Below the pieces are notes generated by a model. It saw nothing but the letters and a program-made list of their open reading frames with translations, ran no database searches and was not told the origin of the DNA. Of a stretch of 64,000 bases of DNA, positions 1 through 12,243 are shown piece after piece. Positions within the stretch are counted from its first letter, which is position 1. Each line of letters begins with the position of its first letter. Origin of the DNA: Ophiodon elongatus (lineage: Eukaryota > Chordata > Actinopteri > Perciformes > Hexagrammidae); assembly GCA_016806645.1 (NCBI GenBank), contig JACSYO010002131.1:534001-598000 (forward strand). Reading direction: 5' to 3'. The translations under genes were made by a program, and so were the position numbers.

Positions 1-683
1 GTTGGGAGGGGGCTGCATCACAACGGATGATAAAAAAAACAGGATCAATAAGATGATTGATGATTGGCCTTACCCCAGAGTCACTTAAGGTTACTGTAGA
101 AAAGAGGAACAAGGGAAAAAGGGAAGTGCATTTTGAAGGCCATCCATTACACTGTTTCTTTTTAGATTTTTTAATAAACACTTTTAGATGTATTTTTTTA
201 GATGTAGCACCTTTCTGCTGTTAATCATGTCTCATATGGCTTTTTATGGTGTTATTTATTCTTTGTAGTGCGTTTTCTGTTTGTTGTGTGCTGTGAAAGC
301 CATGTCTATTGTTTGTTGTCTGTAATGAGTTGATTTGGTGGCAAATGAGTTTCCCCACTGGGGATTAATAAAGGGTTAACCCTAACCCTGGCTTCTTGGT
401 TGCTTGAGCTGTTACCAAGCCACCAGCATTTCATCATCATCCTGTACTACAGATAGGGTGTTGTCATGCTCGGATCTCTCGATGTGACACACCATCCTCA
501 AATATTACCCATTTTTTCTGTAAAAAATTTCCCCTCTTCTCTTTTGCTCAGTGATTCATAAGATTCTTGAGACTAACTCTGAATCACTTGATAGCTGAAA
601 GCAACTTGGCCGTTTGAGTCAGAGGTTGTGAAATTCTGGTCAGAAATGATGCAGGTAAGAGTGAAGGAAAGGACACTTTGGTG
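1..683. other. Left flank of the receptor array, no gene seen
   Basis: I find no exon with a convincing family match here. The segment lies outside the tandem receptor unit, because the similarity to the second and third units begins near 684. It contains a retroposon 3' tail, listed separately. The rest is AT-rich without further recognisable structure. Confidence 0.5.
250..385 (+). mobile_element. 3' tail of a LINE-type retroposon
   Basis: A T-rich stretch ends in 'gtttccccactggggatt' followed by AATAAAG. This is the usual 3' terminus of several teleost non-LTR elements, which end in a stem-like CCCCACTGGGG followed by a simple tail. The tail here degenerates into a few TTAACCC-like units. 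No reverse-transcriptase reading frame precedes it, so it is a 5'-truncated copy. The family name is uncertain. Confidence 0.45.
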
Positions 684-832
684 AAATGTTTCTATGCAAT
701 GATCTGTTCATGCTGCTGAACATTGCATAAGGGAAAAGGACAATTCATTTTGTAAGCCACATGTAAATCTTGTACTCGTCTGGACCTCTTGGGAAAGATA
801 CACTGCAGCATAAAATTCAATATTAAGAAAGC

Positions 833-838
833 TTTATT
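833..838 (-). terminator. Candidate polyadenylation signal, receptor copy 1
   Basis: AATAAA on the minus strand, about 790 nt past the copy 1 stop codon. It is conserved with its flanks in all three units (also 6169-6174 and 11440-11445). No cleavage site can be proven from sequence alone. Confidence 0.4.
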
Positions 839-1629
839 AAGTTGTCTTTTGCTTTTGAAATGTAAAAAAATAGCCATTCCCACACATCTAGAATATATGT
901 CATTATTTACATATCCAAATATACATTGATATTATGTAATTAATTAACACCTTTTTAGGCATAAAGGACACTACTATAAAATTCCTATAAAATATACAAA
1001 CAAATGATTTTGTACATTTCTGGACCAACACTGCTTTGATTAGAAAAACAAGCAAACACAAGTAAGAAGGTTTTCTGGGTGATGGTTTTACCTGTGAACA
1101 GTCCTTTCTTCTACAAGCCATGCTAGCAGCTCTGTGAGGCTACTCAGGAGCATCTTACTTTAGCGTGTTAGCATGCTCGATAATTAGCACTAGACACAAA
1201 GTGCAGCTGAGGCTTATGGGAACGTCACTAGAGCTGCAGGTATTTGGTCCTAAACATTATGGTGTGTCCTAAATATCACGCCAATCGATCTGATAGTTGC
1301 TGAGGCCTTTCACTCAAAACCACTACTGGCAACCTCATGGTGGCGCTACGGGAAAAGTCAAGATCACCAAAAAACATTGGGACTCATCCTCTGGGGGAAC
1401 ATGAAAGTGGGTACAAAATGAGTGCAAAATACATTTAATAGATGTTTTTTTCATTTCATTAGATAAGTGAAAACATTGACCCTCTTGTGGCAAGGTCATT
1501 ATGATTCAACCTCTGGGGACCATGAGCCTATGTCTAATCAATGAATTAAGAAAAGTACACCAAGGAAGACAGCTTTGGTTTGGAGCTTAAGCGCTACTCT
1601 TTCTGCTGAACCCTGTTCAGAGTCTTGAG

Positions 1630-4600
1630 TTAAGCCTCGTCGACCTCTTTGCCCGCCACCCTGCTGCTCCGTTCCTTGCTCTTGCCTTTGAATGGCCTCC
1701 CCAGTTTGGTCGACAGCGTGTGCAGGACGGAGTTCTCGTCCGGTGAAGAGTCGGTGTGGCTCACACGGCCGCTACGGTAGAAGATGGAATTGCTCCGGCT
1801 GTCCGAGTTGGTGGCCTCGAAGAGCTTGGCCATGAAGCTGAGGCCGGCCTGTCGGATGTGCGAGCTGCCGGCGAACACATAGAGAATGGGGTTGACAGCG
1901 CTGCTGAAGTAAGCAAAGGCTGTGACGTTGTGACGGGCATCACGGGCAGCATCGATCACTGATTGGCGGCCATGCAACATACCCACCACCTGGAGGATGG
2001 AGAGGGAGGTCAGAAGAAGGGAGGAAATAGCAAAACCAGCCCAGACAAATAAAGGTCCCCAAACAAAATAAAAGCCTCAGGCCTGGTCAAAAACATTGAG
2101 GCTGGTGAAATAAGCTCTTCTGAGACATACAGAGCCATGTCATTTGTTCTCTAAGAAGGAATACTGTTCTCACTCACAGTCAGTTCTACTTTACCCCTTT
2201 ACTTCATTTGGTGTTTACCTACAGTCCATAAAAGTCGACATTTCCTGCAGCATGTTACACACCAAAAGCTTTGAGAAAAGGGGAGGAAATGTACCCTTTG
2301 AGTCGCTTGAAGACTTTTAATGTGAAATATCTGTGCAAGAAGTGTTGACTTTCACTGCATCATGACATTTACGGCAAAGTAGAACCAGCTACAAATTAAC
2401 AGTGAATGAGAACATGTTAGTCGATTTTGCATTCACAATAAACACCATCAACAGTAAGCAGAGTCTTAAAATATTATATTCATAAAACCGTAAAATTACG
2501 GGAATTCGGAGGTTTTGAATAAAGGTCGGTGTTCCCTCTGCAGTTGAGTAAAAAGTTACTCTATTTGAAAATTTACAGTGGATGAAGAAAAAAATAATAT
2601 ATTTCATTATTGACAAATCAAGTAAGCAGCACTGAAATGATGGAAAGTAGTTTGGCTGACTGATGGGTGATAATTCGTGATTGAAGGTTTTGGCCGACCC
2701 ATCTGATTATTTATCACAACACTTTGATAGTCACACTGTCCAAAATGGACATTTTAAAAGGGTTTTTGGTAGGTTTAAAGACAGCAATGTGTATCTGAAT
2801 GTACCTGTCATAACTGTTCAGGATTAACATGCATAACATGGGAAATCATTTTGTTAACTTTAGTGTTTTGATGTCCTGTAATTGAAGTCTTTTACCTCAA
2901 AAACACCACATTATCTGAATACTTCCAGGTGTTTGGCATCTAAGCAATCCTTTTTGAAGCTACGTAGGTCAAACTTCCATCAACATAAAGCTCAACACAA
3001 TCACCTCTATGATGTTGACGATGTGATAGGGCAGCCAGAATATTGCAAAGGCACAGATGATCAGCAGGATGAGGCGGCTGCCTTGTGCTCTGCGCTGGAA
3101 CTTGGCGCTTTGCAGACGGCAGACGGCGGAGGAGTAGCAGGTGATGATGAGGGAGAAAGGCAAAAGGCAGCCCATGATGGTCTCAAACAGGTAATGGAAG
3201 ACCCCGTGGCCCATGCTGCCCAAGTGGTCCGGCACACAAATACTAAAAGTGACGTTGTTTCGCATTATCCTCAGATTACTTCAGTAGAGGAGGAAGAAAC
3301 ACACAAATAGAAAGTGAACGTGACAGTAGATGTACTGGCTACAGGCTGTGTTCAGTCAGATCTGTGACAAAGTATAATTATTAGTGAATTTGTTGGCCCT
3401 AACTTATGGCAGAAATATAAGTATTTTTTTGCATTTTCAAAAATCTATGACAATTGAGAGACAAAGCTTCCAAATTAGTCTAACAATCAATTTTCAGCTT
3501 TAGGTATGGAAGTTCTGAGCCCACAAGAAGAACCTTATCTCTAGATCTGAACGAATGTCAATGTTTTCTAGCTCAATGTCTATCCGTTTTGGTAGTTTGC
3601 ATCCTTTTCATCAGCAAAACAGCCTCAATTGGATTTGACCTGGAAGTGAAGCGTAATCTTGTTAGACCACGTCTACATCCGGCTATTTCCCAGTTTGCAT
3701 CTTCTAAAGTCTTTTTATATGCTAATATTCTATATATATATATATCCAGCAGCGTAAGAAAAAAGCCATATATTTATTCTTATAAATAATTGTATTAATG
3801 AATAAATCTATCTTTATTGTCTACTATAATATTGTTCAACTGTTGACTATTTTTACTTTTTATTTACTATTTATTATATTTAGTTTTTTCTGTTCTGATG
3901 CGTCTTGTTGTTGCCCTGTCCTCTTTTTCTGCTGGAACACTGCAAATATCTTCCCATCTATGAGCCAAAAATATCATAATTGTCGGTAGATATCGTCAAA
4001 GGACACCTAAGTTAACACTAAAAATGACAGCTTTAACTCGTAATAAAGAGAGGCAATAATTATAAACGTTTTTCTTTACTTTTTTTGACAGTTCCCCTCT
4101 CCTTTGCAGCAGCCATGAAAACCTCAACACAACAGATCCAAAAAGGACATGTTCGTCTCACCTGCGGTAGAAAGGCATCGGCAGTGACAGGACAAACGCC
4201 ATCATCCAGACCACCAGCAGCAGAATCAGCAGGGTGCGCTTGGTTCTCATTCTCTGCGACAGAAAGGGCCTCGTCACGGCCAGCCAGCGGTCCATGCTCA
4301 TCAGGCAGATGAGGTAAATGGACACGTACATGTTCACATTTGACAGGTAATGCACCAGCTTGCACGCTGCCGAGCCAAACTCCCACCGGCTTACAGCCAG
4401 AAAGCGCAGGAAAATGGGGGCGCCGAGCAGCACGAAGGCGTCCGCCAGAGCCAGATTCAGCACCAACACGCAGGTCACCGAGCGCTTCTTCACCCGGCAG
4501 TACACCGACCAAGCCACAAACAGGTTCCCAGGGAAGCCCAGCAGAAACGCCAGGGTCAGGATGCCGATGCCGATCTGGTTGGTGAGGGGCAGAGAAGAGG

Positions 4601-4637
4601 AGGGCGGCTGGGCGGAGGTGGTGATATTGGATGCCAT
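1630..4637 (-). CDS. Leukotriene B4 receptor-like GPCR, tandem copy 1
   Basis: Class A GPCR of the LTB4 (BLT) receptor family, expected in the plasma membrane and coupled to Gi-type signalling. Three coding exons, 4162-4637, 3005-3278 and 1630-1989, with phases 2 and 0, give 369 residues. Exon 1 carries TM1-TM4: GFPGN in TM1, LALAD in TM2, Cys92 in TM3 and DRW 116-118 in place of DRY. Exon 2 carries the extracellular-loop-2 Cys (FSICVPDH), TM5 and TM6 with FWLPYH. Exon 3 carries NPILY at 283-287 and the BLT-like helix 8 (AGLSFMAKLFEATNS). The start is the first ATG (MASNITT, with an N-glycosylation site at Asn4); the reading frame upstream of it is open but differs in unit 3. The exon 2 acceptor could also lie 9 nt further in (3269), in the same phase. 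The family call is firm; BLT1 versus BLT2 orthology is not resolved. Confidence 0.88.
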
Positions 4638-4904
4638 CAGGAAAGCCTCTGAAGAATCTGATGAATCAGAGTTTGGCTTTGACAAGCTGTGAAACTGACA
4701 CAACCTTTCAACGGACAAAACAGGCAGGAAACAGGATATGTTGTATTGAGGATTTTGAGGTGGCCATGTGTGTCAATGCTGCAAAATATTGCACAATATA
4801 TTTTGTATTTCATTTGTGTTACTTTATCTCTGAACAAAATCTTTCTGGAATGTGGGTGGAAAGCAGGGTTGCCTGCAGACATCATAAGAGAGGTCAAAGA
4901 TCAT

Positions 4905-5408
4905 TCAATCAGGAGAGACTTGTTTAGAATTGAACAATAATTTATTACATATGCATAACATATGAATAGTGCAAAGTTTTTGGCGATTGGACTCTATTCT
5001 GAATAGGATGCTGAAGGGGCCGTGATGCCGAGTTCTGATGAGGCAGAATCCCCCTAGAGTCCAGACACTGGTGGTGGTGGTAATTAAGAAGGGAGTTGCT
5101 GAAATCTGATGACGAATGAGTAGCATGACTGATGCTGATTAGAGGTGCCTGGGGTTGAGGAGGGTCTCATCTGGTTTCGAGCTGAAATTACAACTGACAG
5201 CAGCCGAGCATAGAACCCATTTAAAAGTTTGACAAAAACAATATGATTGGCTTAAGGAAACTGTGTAGCATCTGGTTGGTTACTTTAAAGTGGACGCCCA
5301 CCAATCAGCTGATAGAGTAATCACAGGGAGAAATAGAGACAGAGATTTAGGAATGAAAAGGACTGTACAGAGAGTCTTCCTTTCTGAACTACCGCTTAAG
5401 CTCCATTG
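4905..5408. other. Half-kilobase segment present in units 1 and 2, absent from unit 3
   Basis: The segment lies upstream of the receptor start and recurs at about 10176-10679 in unit 2. Unit 3 joins the two flanks directly near 15467 ('gatcatgagttgc'). I see no target-site duplication or terminal repeats, and the flanks share only a base or two. A deletion in unit 3 is therefore more likely than an insertion into the others. There is no coding content. Because it lies 5' of the receptors it could hold regulatory sequence. Confidence 0.6.
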
Positions 5409-5463
5409 AGTTGCCTCTTCGCAGATAGAGGGTTTAAAAAATGTATTACTTTATTTTTCTTCT

Positions 5464-6002
5464 TTTAAGTTCTAAGCTCTCATCAAAACTTTCTGAAATG
5501 TTCAAATTTTAAAAAGGTTGCCTCCTTTCTTAAACCAGCCATCACCTCGTTACATTTTCCCTAGTTGTCCGAATATATCTGAGAACAATAAGGTCTTATG
5601 AAGGAGCAAAATATATGTTGAATTCAATGTTTCATACTACATAATAACTAGAAGACAGGATCAATGTTTTGCGCATGTGGTAACATAACAAAGCACCATG
5701 CACTGAAAAATATTTACTTTTACCTATTTTACATATCGTATACCTTTTTAGGTGTGCTGAAAGACTGATTATATTCAATTTCTTGCATGTTGTGCATGTT
5801 TTCATTTATTTGTTTTTGCAATTTTTTGGCCCAATAAGTCCAAGAAAAAAGAGGAAAGCTGATTCATTTTTTTATTTATTTTTTAAGTTTTAAGTTCTCA
5901 TCAAAACTTGCTGAAATGTTCAAATAAAAAGATCCCATGTTTCTTAAACCAGCCAGCACCTCATTTCATTTTCTCTGGTTGTCCAAATAAACCCACGAAA
6001 TG
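5464..6002. repeat. Internal ~120-bp direct repeat within each array unit
   Basis: A block at 5464-5587 ('ctcatcaaaactttctgaaa' and onward) recurs about 417 bp later at 5881-6002 with roughly 80% identity by eye. The pair is repeated in unit 2 (about 10735-11275) and unit 3 (about 15525-16035). The second block lies at the unit junctions, so it probably served as the crossover site that built the array. Confidence 0.65.
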
Positions 6003-6168
6003 TTATGATCTTTGGAAGGAAATGTTTCTATGCAATGATCTGTTCATGCTGTTGAACATTGCGTAAGTGAAAAGGACAATTCATTTTGTAAGCGACATGT
6101 ACATCTTGTACTCGTCTTGACTTCTTGTGCAAGATACACTAAAGCAGCAAATTCAAAACTAAGAAAGC

Positions 6169-6174
6169 TTTATT
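6169..6174 (-). terminator. Candidate polyadenylation signal, receptor copy 2
   Basis: AATAAA on the minus strand, about 735 nt past the copy 2 stop, in the same context as in copies 1 and 3. Confidence 0.4.
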
Positions 6175-6907
6175 AAGTTAACAAATGTTGTCTTTTGCTT
6201 TTGAAATGTAAAAAAATAGCAATTCCCACACATCTGGAATATATTTGATTATTTACATATCCAAATATACATTGTTGTTATGTAATTAATTAACATGTTT
6301 TTAGGCATAAAGGACACTACTAGAAATCATATAAAATATACAAACAAATGATTTTGTACATTTCTGGACCAACACTGCTTTGATTAGAAAAACAAGCAAA
6401 CACAAGTAAGAAGGTTTTCTGGGTGATGGTTTTACCTGTGAACAGTCCTTTCTTCTACAAGCCATGCTAGCAGCTCTGTGAGGCTACTCAGGAGCATCTT
6501 ACTTTAGCGTGTTAGCATGCTCGATAATTAGCACTAGACACAAAGTGCAGCTGAGGCTTATGGGAACGTCACTAGAGCTGCAGGTATTTGGTCCTAAACA
6601 TTATGGTGTGTCCTAAATATCACGCTACGGGAAAAGTCAAGATCACCAAAAAACATTGGGACTCATCCTCTGGGGGAACATGAATGTGGGTACAAAATGA
6701 GTGCAAAATACATTTAATAGATGTTTTTTCATTTCATTAGATAAGTGAAAACATTGACCCTCTTGTGGCAAGGTCATTATGATTCAACCTCTGGGGACCA
6801 TGAGCCTATGTCTAATCAATGAATTAAGAAAAGTACACCAGGGAAGACAGCTTGGGTTTGGAGCTTAAGCGCTACTCTTTCTGCTGAACCCTGTTCAGAG
6901 TCTTGAG

Positions 6908-9900
6908 TTAAGCCTCGTCGACCTCTTTGCCCGCCACCCTGCTGCTCCGCTCCTTGCTCTTGCCTTTGAATGGCCTCCCCAGTTTAGTCGACAGCGTGTG
7001 CAGGACGGAGCTCTCGTCTGGTGAAGAGTCGCTGTGGCTCACACGGCTGCTACGGGAGAAGGTGGAATTGCTCCGGCTCTCCGAGTTGGTGGCCTCGAAG
7101 AGCTTGGCCATGAAGCTGAGGCCGGCCTGGCGGATGTGCGAACTGCCGGCGAACACGTAGAGAATGGGGTTGACAGCGCTGCTGAAGTAAGCAAAGGCTG
7201 TGACGTTGGGACGAGTTACACGGGCAGCATCGATCACTGATTGGCGGCCCTGCGACATACCCACCACCTGGAGGATGGAGAGGGAGGTCAGAAGAAGGGA
7301 GGAAACAGCAAAACCAGCACAGACAAATAAAGGTCCCCAAAAAAAAAGAAAAACAGACCTGGTCAAAAACATTGAGGATGGTGAAATCAGCTCTTCTGAG
7401 ACATACAGAGCCATGTCATTTGTTCTCTAAGAAGGAATACTGTTCTCACTCACAGTCAGTTCTACTTTACCCCTTTAGTTCATTTAGTGTTTACCTACAG
7501 TCCATAAAAGTCGACATTTCCTGCAGCATGTTACACACCAAAAGCTTTGAAAAAAGGGGAGGAAATGTCCCCTTTGAGTCGCTTGAAGACTTTTAATGTG
7601 AAATATCTGTGCAGGAAGTGTTGACTTTCACTGCATCATGACATTTACGGCAAAGTAGAACCAGCTGCAAATTAACAGTGAATGAGAACAGCATGTGTTG
7701 TAAGTCTATTTTGCATTCACATCAAACACCATCAACAGAAAGCAGAGTCTTAAAATATGATATTCATAAAACTTGAAAATTAGAGGAATTTGGGGGGTTT
7801 GAATAAAGGTCGGTGTTCCCTCTGCAGTTGAGTAAAAAGTTACACTATTTGAAAATTTAGAGTGGATGAAGATTTTTTATTATTGACAAATCAAGTAAGC
7901 AGCACTGAAATTATGGAAAGTAGTTTGGCTGACTGATGGGTGATAATTCGTGATTGAAGGTTTTGGCCGACCCATCTGATTATTTACCACAACACTTTGA
8001 TAGTCACACTGTCCAAATTGGACATTTTAAAAGGGTTTTTGGTAGGTTTAAAGACAGTAATGTGTATCTGAATGTACCTGTCATAACTGTTCAGGGTTAA
8101 CATGCATAACATGGGAAATCATTTTGTTAACTTTAGTGTTTTAATGTCCTGTTATTGAAGTCTTTTATCTCAAAAACACCACATTATCTGAATACTTCCA
8201 GGTGTTTGGCATTTAATCAATCTCTTTTTAACCCATGTAGGTCAAACTTCCATCAACAAAAAGCTCAACACAATCACCTCTATGATGTTGACGATGTGAT
8301 AGGGCAGCCAGAATATTGCAAAGGCACAGATGATCAGCAGGATGAGGCGGCTGCCTTGTGCTCTGCGCTGGAACTTGGCGCTTTGCAGACGGCAGACGAC
8401 GGAGGAGTAGCAGGTGATGATGAGGGAGAAAGGCAAAAGGCAGCCCATGATGGTCTCAAACAGGTAATGGAAGACCCCGTGGCCCATGCTGCCCAAGTGG
8501 TCCGGCACACAAATACTAAAAGTGACGTTGTTTCGCATTATCCTCAGATTACTTCAGTAGAGGAGGAAGAAACACACAAATAGAAAGTGAACGTGACAGT
8601 AGATGTACTGGCTACAGGCTGTGTTCAGTCAGATCTGTGACAAAGTATAATTATTAGTGAATTTGTTAGCCCTAACTTATGGCAGAAATATAAGTATTTT
8701 TTTGCATTTTCAAAAATCTATGACAATTGAGAGACAAAGCTTCCAAATTAGTCTAACAATCAATTTTCAGCTTTAGGTATGGAAGTTCTGAGCCCACAAG
8801 AAGAACCTTATCTCTAGATCTGAACGAATGTCAATGTTTTCTAGCTCAATGTCTATCCGTTTTGGTAGTTTGCATCCTTTTCATCAGCAAAACAGCCTCA
8901 ATTGGATTTGACCTGGAAGTGAAGCGTAATCTTGTTAGACCACGTCTACATCCGGCTATTTCCCAGTTTGCATCTTCTAAAGTCTTTTTATATGCTAATA
9001 TTCTATATATATATATCCAGCAGCGTAAGAAAAAAGCCATATATTTATTCTTATAAATAATTGTATTAATGAATAAATCTATCTTTATTGTCTACTATAA
9101 TATTGTTCAACTGTTGACTATTTTTACTTTTTATTTACTATTTATTATATTTAGTTTTTTCTGTTCTGATGCGTCTTGTTGTTGCCCTGTCCTCTTTTTC
9201 TGCTGGAACACTGCAAATATCTTCCCATCTATGAGCCAAAAATATCATAATTGTCGGTAGATATCGTCAAAGGACACCTAAGTTAACACTAAAAATGACA
9301 GCTTTAACTCGTAATAAAGAGAGGCAATAATTATAAACGTTTTTCTTTACTTTTTTTGACAGTTCCCCTCTCCTTTGCAGCAGCCATGAAAACCTCAACA
9401 CAACAGATCCAAAAAGGACATGTTCGTCTCACCTGCGGTAGAAAGGCATCGGCAGTGACAGGACAAACGCCATCATCCAGACCACCAGCAGCAGAATCAG
9501 CAGGGTGCGCTTGGTTCTCATTCTCTGCGACAGAAAGGGCCTCGTCACGGCCAGCCAGCGGTCCATGCTCATCAGGCAGATGAGGTAAATGGACACGTAC
9601 ATGTTCACATTTGACAGGTAATGCACCAGCTTGCACGCTGCCGAGCCAAACTCCCACCGGCTTACAGCCAGAAAGCGCAGGAAAATGGGGGCGCCGAGCA
9701 GCACGAAGGCGTCCGCCAGAGCCAGATTCAGCACCAACACGCAGGTCACCGAGCGCTTCTTCACCCGGCAGTACACCGACCAAGCCACAAACAGGTTCCC
9801 AGGGAAGCCCAGCAGAAAAGCCAGGGTCAGGATGCCGATGCCGATCTGGTTGGTGAGGGGCAGAGAAGAGGAGGGCGGCTGGGCGGAGGTGGTGATATTG

Positions 9901-9908
9901 GATGCCAT
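6908..9908 (-). CDS. Leukotriene B4 receptor-like GPCR, tandem copy 2
   Basis: Second unit of the array. Exons 9433-9908, 8278-8551 and 6908-7267 use the same splice phases as copy 1 and give 369 residues. The TM1-TM4 exon is almost unchanged, with CKLV, DRW and FYR at its end. It differs from copy 1 in the third extracellular loop (SQGRQSVIDAARVTRPNVT) and the Ser-rich cytoplasmic tail (NSESRSNSTFSRSSRVSHSD), and by one Ala-to-Val change in TM5. It shares with copy 1 the six-codon extension at the start of exon 2. No lesion is visible, so the gene is predicted functional. The intron before exon 3 is open in frame for 49 codons, which I take to be chance. The paralogue name is uncertain. Confidence 0.88.
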
Positions 9909-11439
9909 CAGGAAAGCCTCTGAAGAATCTGATGAATCAAAGTTTGGCTTTGACAAGCTGTGAAACTGACACAACCTTTCAACGGACAAAACAGGCAGGA
10001 AACAGGATATGTTGTATTGCGGATTTTGAGGTGGCGATGTGCGTCAATGCTGCAAAATATTGCACAATATATTTTGTATTTCATTTGTGTTACTTTATCT
10101 CTGAACAAAATCTTTCTGGAATGTGGGTGGAAAGCAGGGTTGCCTGCAGACATCATAAGCGAGGTCAAAGATCATTCAATCACGAGAGACTTGTTTAGAA
10201 TTGAACAATAATTTATTACATATGCATAACATATGAATAGTGCAAAGTTTTTGGCGATTGGACTCTATTCTGAATAGGATGCTGAAGGGGCCGTGATGCC
10301 GAGTTCTGATGAGGCAGAATCCCCCTAGAGTCCAGACACTGGTGGTGGTGGTAATTAAGAAGGGAGTTGCTGAAATCTGATGACGAATGAGTAGCATGAC
10401 TGATGCTGATTAGAGGTGCCTGGGGTTGAGGAGGGTCTCATCTGGTTTCGAGCTGAAATTACAACTGACAGCAGCCGAGCATAGAACCCATTTAAAAGTT
10501 TGACAAAAACAATATGATTGGCTTAAGGAAACTGTGTAGCATCTGGTTGGTTACTTTAAAGTGGACGCCCACCAATCAGCTGATAGAGTAATCACAGGGA
10601 GAAATAGAGACAGAGATTTAGGAATGAAAAGGACTGTACAGAGAGTCTTCCTTTCTGAACTACCGCTTAAGCTCCATTGAGTTGCCTCTTCGCAGATAGA
10701 GGGTTTAAAAAATGTATTACTTTATTTTTCTTCTTTTAAGTTCTAAGCTCTCATCAAAACTTTCTGAAATGTTCAAATTTTAAAAAGGTTGCCTCCTTTC
10801 TTAAACCAGCCATCACCTCGTTACATTTTCCCTAGTTGTCCGAATATATCTGAGAACAATAAGGTCTTTTGAAGGAGCAAAATATATGTTGAATTCAATG
10901 TTTCATACTACATAATAACTAGAAGACAGGATCATTGTTTTGCGCATGTGATAACATAACAAAGCGCCATGCACTGAAAAATATTTACTTTTACCTATTT
11001 TACATACCGTATACCTTTTTAGGTGTGCTGAAAGACTGATTATATTCAATTTCTTGCATGTTGTGCATGTTTTCATTTATTTGTTTTTGCAATTTTTTGG
11101 CCCAATAAGTCCAAGAAAAAAGGGGAAAGCTGATTCATTTTTTAATTTATTTTTTAAGTTCTAAGTTCTCATCAGAACTTGCTGAAATGTTCAAATAAAA
11201 AGATCCCATGTTTCTTAAACCAGCCAGCACCTCATTTCATTTTCTCTGGTTGTCCAAATAAACCCACGAAATGTTATGATCTTTTGAAGGAAATGTTTCT
11301 ATGCAATGATCTGTTCATGCTGCTGAACATTGCGTAAGTGAAAAGGACAATTCATTTTGTAAGCGACATGTACATCTTGTACTCGTCTTGACTTCTTGTG
11401 CAAGATACACTAAAGCAGCAAATTCAAAATTAAGAAAGC

Positions 11440-11445
11440 TTTATT
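11440..11445 (-). terminator. Candidate polyadenylation signal, receptor copy 3
   Basis: AATAAA on the minus strand, about 800 nt past the copy 3 stop, in a conserved context shared with copies 1 and 2. Confidence 0.4.
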
Positions 11446-12243
11446 AAGTTAACAAATGTTGTCTTTTGCTTTTGAAATGTAAAAAAATAGCAATTCCCAC
11501 ACATCTGGAATATATTTGATTATTTACATATCCAAATATACATTGTTGTTATGTAATTAATTAACATGTTTTTAGGCATAAAGGACACTACTAGAAATCA
11601 TATAAAATATACAAACAAATGATTTTGTACATTTCTGGACCAACACTGCTTTGATTAGAAAAACAAGCAAACACAAGTAAGAAGGTTTTCTGGGTGATGG
11701 TTTCACCTGTGAACAGTCCTTTCTTCTACAAGCCATGCTAGCAGCTCTGTGAGGCTACTCAGGAGCATCTTACTTTAGCGTGTTAGCATGCTCGATAATT
11801 AGCACTAGACACAAAGTGCAGCTGAGGCTTATGGGAACGTCACTAGAGCTGCAGGTATTTGGTCCTAAACATTATGGTGTGTCCTAAATATCACGCCAAT
11901 CGATCTGATAGTTGCTGAGGCCTTTCACTCAAAACCACTACTGGCAACCTCATGGTGGCGCTATGGGAAAAGTCAAGATCACCAAAAAACATTGGGACTC
12001 ATCCTCTGGGGGAACATGAATGTGGATACAAAATGAGTGCCAAATACATTTAATAGATGTTTTTTCATTTCATTAGATAAGTGAAAACATTGACCCTCTT
12101 GTGGCAAGGTCATTATGATTGAACCTCTGGGGACCATGAGCCTAGGTCTAATCAATGAATTAAGAAAAGTACACCAAGGAAGACAGCTTGGGTTTGGAGC
12201 TTTAGCGCTACTCTTTCTGCAGAACTCTGGTCAGAGTCTTGAG

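Noticed and set aside
368..390. TTAACCCTAACCC looking like telomeric repeat
   Set aside because: Only about two units, directly after a LINE tail. It is best read as a degenerate tail and not as an interstitial telomere.
4060..4692. Long overlapping open frames on both strands across the receptor TM1-TM4 exons (also near 9331-9963 and 14630-15262)
   Set aside because: They are alternative frames of the GC-rich GPCR exon. The GPCR frame alone has family motifs.
7268..7414. Open frame continuing 49 codons upstream of exon 3 in receptor copy 2 (and 12604-12750 in copy 3), with a hydrophobic stretch
   Set aside because: The matching part of copy 1 is not open to the same extent, and a perfect acceptor and phase define exon 3. 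The open stretch is intron sequence, open by chance.
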